Shown here: in pieces, positions 30,000-32,099 of the stretch | How the letters are laid out: every line of letters begins with the position of its first letter | Position numbering within the stretch: the first letter of the stretch is position 1 | Assembly (NCBI GenBank): GCA_002179805.1 | Contig: NAVB01000763.1 | Coordinates: 1 to 32,099, forward strand | Source: Acanthamoeba lenticulata | Taxonomy: Eukaryota > Discosea > Longamoebia > Acanthamoebidae | Length of the DNA: 32,099 nt | Direction: 5' to 3' | Notes under the pieces: generated by a model | What the model was told of the DNA's origin: nothing | Databases searched by the model: none | The model's input: the letters and a program-made list of their open reading frames with translations, nothing else | Position numbers and translations under genes: made by a program

Positions 30000-30400
30000 G
30001 TCCTCTTGCGTGCTGGCAACACTTGTGCCACCGCATAGGGGCCCTCTTCCCACTTTTCCAGCCATGTACATACCACAACAGGACCACATTCACGCAAATG
30101 GAATAATCATTTTTCAGGCTCGCGATTTATTGAGTTTATTTTTTGAATTCTGGAGCGCTATCCTAAAAGCGTCCGTTGACGCGCAACCGTTTCCCTCTCA
30201 GAGTGTGTCGCAAAAACAAGAACGAAGATCCCCAACCCTTTGCGGGCCTGCAACCTCTACTCTCTTGACCTCCTCAAGTTTTGTCCTTTGAGGTGAGCCA
30301 CTCCCTCTACACGGGCTAGTCCTTGGCATCTTCTTCCTCCTCTTCTTCACCAGCAGCAGCATTACGTTTCACAGCAACAGCATAGCAGCATAGCTGCAAG
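30000..30400. other. Intergenic region between LYRM1-like and rhomboid genes
   Basis: No supported gene; probably the 3' flank of the LYR gene and the promoter/leader of the rhomboid gene, with AGCAGCAG-type triplets at about 30350-30395. Confidence 0.45.
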
Positions 30401-32002
30401 ATGGATTTGGGCTGGGGCGATGCGGGACATCGGGGCAACGACAACGACAACCTGTTGGGGCGCCTCTCGTTGCGCGGGTCGCGCATGATGGACTCCTGGT
30501 TCGGGATGAGCGCGCAGGACGCGCTCGAGGGGCCCTCGCTGCTCGAGCGCCAAGTCGGCACCGCCGCGGCCCTGCCCGCCATCACCGTCACGGGCCTCGG
30601 CGTGCAGGCCCTCCCCATGTGGGACATCGACTTCGGCTTCGAGCCCGGCGAGGCCTCGGCGCCGCCGCCTCCGCCGCGCGACAGCGTCTTCATCCCGGCC
30701 CTGCCCCCGCGCGGCGACGACGGCTTCATGGGCGGCGGCGACGACGGCTATGACTTTGAGATGGTGGACCTCCTCCAGCCGCCTCCCCCGCTCCCGCCCG
30801 AGCCCTACGACTTTGGCCGCGACCACCTCTCCGTCGTGGTCGACCACTCCCACCTCCTCGCCCCGCATGGCGCAGGCGACATCTCGCCCCGCTCCGGCGC
30901 CATGCGCTCCCTTCGCGCCAGCACCGTCTACCGTACCACCACCACTCGCCCCCCTTTTTATTTTGTTTTTTGTTTTTTGTTTTTTGTTTTGTTTTTTGTT
31001 TTTTGTTTTTTGTTTTTTGTTTTTTGTTTTTCAAAATGCTCGACCTCACACGCGCACAAACGCACACATGAACGCACAGAGACTTTCCTGGCGCCCGTAA
31101 AGATTCCCCCCCCCCCAATCCCCCCCAATCCACTTCAAGACCCTCATGGGTACGTGCGTGGGCAGACGCAGGGCGGGGCGGGGGACACATCCCCGCGGGA
31201 CAAGATGTTCGGGGACAGCGACCTCTACGTGCAGTCGCCGCGCGCCAAGCAGCGCCTGGCGCAGGAGCACCCGCGCCCGCGCAGCCACCACCACAAAAAC
31301 AACAATAACAACAACAACGACTTCTGGACCGACACCTCGAGGGCGCCGGCGCTGGGCAACGCGCGGCCGCAAGCCCGTGGGCGCGGCAACGGCGCCCCGC
31401 GCGACTACAACGACTCGCCCCGCGGCCATCGCGCCCCGCCCCCGCGAGGACCCAGCGCCACGCTGCGCAACATAACCCCCAACGCCGCCGTCTCCCGGCC
31501 CCAGGGCGGTATATATCAATGTTTCTCTATAGCTATATATGATACTTTTGCTCCCCCCCCCCTCCTATACGTGATGACGATGATGAGGGAAGAAGTGGAA
31601 TGTTTCATGTGTTTCTAACGGCACAGGGAATCGTGCAGCCAAGAAGAGCGTGACAAAGTCGAGCTACTGGCCCATCTTCATCATCCTCGTCACCATCGCC
31701 GATATCGCGGCGTTCATCTTGGAGCTCGTGTGGAATGGCGGCGTTGAAGACTTTCAGATGAACCCCTTCGTACGTGCCTCGTCCCTCAACCAATTGGCGA
31801 GGGCATAGTATCTGATGGTGGTGATGGTTGATGGTTGATATCGATATCATCGCCGCTGGTGGAGCAGTTCGGACCGACGTCGGAAACGCTGAAGACGCTG
31901 GGCGCCAAGTGGGCGTTGGCCATCAAAAACAACAACGAAGCCTGGCGCTTCTTCACCGCCATGTTCCTTCATGTGGGCGTGCTCCATCTGCTCATCAACG
32001 TG
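30401..32002 (+). CDS. Rhomboid-family intramembrane protein with long disordered N-terminus, 3' end outside window
   Basis: Exons 30401-30932, 31140-31508, 31627-31769, 31868-32002 (then intron to the window edge). The N-terminal ~310 residues are Gly/Pro/Arg-rich and disordered, with an Asn run (about 31301-31318) and RGRGNGAPR-type basic repeats. The first TM helix follows (WPIFIIILVTIADIAAFILELV). The L1-loop and TM2 features FGPTSETLKTLGAKWA, then WRFFTAMFLHVGVLHLLINV, match the rhomboid signature W-R-x(2)-T-x(2)-F-x-H-x(2)-x-H-L-x(2)-N. The catalytic GxSG serine and the later His lie beyond 32099, so whether it is an active protease or a pseudoprotease cannot be decided. Intron 1 contains a T-rich minisatellite. 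The gene is cut by the window end. Confidence 0.85.
30958..31031. repeat. (GTTTTTT)n minisatellite in rhomboid intron 1
   Basis: About ten G(T)4-6 units, mostly 7 bp, in the first intron (30933-31139). It is strikingly AT-rich and strand-asymmetric against the GC-rich flanks and is followed by poly-C runs near the acceptor. Confidence 0.9.
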
Positions 32003-32099
32003 GTGCGCTTCTTTTCGGCACTCGATGCGTGCTCGTTGTAGTTGTAGTTGTGGCATCATCCATCATGATTTTGTGCTGACGACCAACTCAATCCCCCCC

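Overview
The window is nuclear DNA of a GC-rich, intron-rich unicellular eukaryote. It best fits a free-living amoeba of the Acanthamoeba type. That assignment is an inference from the compact layout (about one gene per 1.6-1.9 kb), short GT-AG introns of roughly 40-160 nt with GTACGT/GTGCGT-like donors, strong G/C third positions, and a gene set of WASP, PP5, tRNase Z-like protein, LYRM1 and SGF29. There are no bacterial operons, rRNA genes, CRISPR arrays or transposons. I recognised no tRNA. Exon borders were chosen by hand so that reading frame and conserved motifs continue across GT-AG (once GC-AG) introns; frame sums close for every model except one internal shift in the tRNase Z-like gene.

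Left part (1-4.4 kb, minus strand): an RCC1-repeat protein running off the left edge, signal peptidase complex subunit 2, and a puzzling gene that carries only the C-terminal half of a protein kinase domain. From 4.4 kb nearly everything is on the plus strand: a tRNase Z-like metallo-hydrolase, a monoglyceride-lipase-like hydrolase, an intronless ankyrin-repeat protein, a drug/metabolite (EamA) transporter and an intronless glutathione S-transferase. The exception is a T4 Rnl2-type RNA ligase on the minus strand (12.4-14.2 kb). It is convergent with the GST and divergent from a membrane-anchored hotdog thioesterase.

Right part (15.7-32.1 kb, all plus): protein phosphatase 5 with TPRs, a small NDUFA4/B12D-like membrane protein, a CYTH-like protein split by a lysine-rich insertion, a PP2C phosphatase with a very large charged insertion, a lysine-tract plus cysteine-rich protein, an SGF29-type tandem Tudor protein, WASP, a LYRM1-like LYR protein, and the first four exons of a rhomboid protease cut by the right edge.

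The genes do not form one pathway. Themes are signalling phosphatases (PP5, PP2C), actin control (WASP), RNA processing and repair (tRNase Z-like, RNA ligase), lipid and thioester hydrolysis, and membrane proteins. The most unusual structural signal is a TGATG-rich tract in the acceptor-side part of at least a dozen introns from six genes. The RNA ligase, the kinase lacking its N-lobe and the cluster of lysine-rich tracts in three nearby genes also deserve attention.
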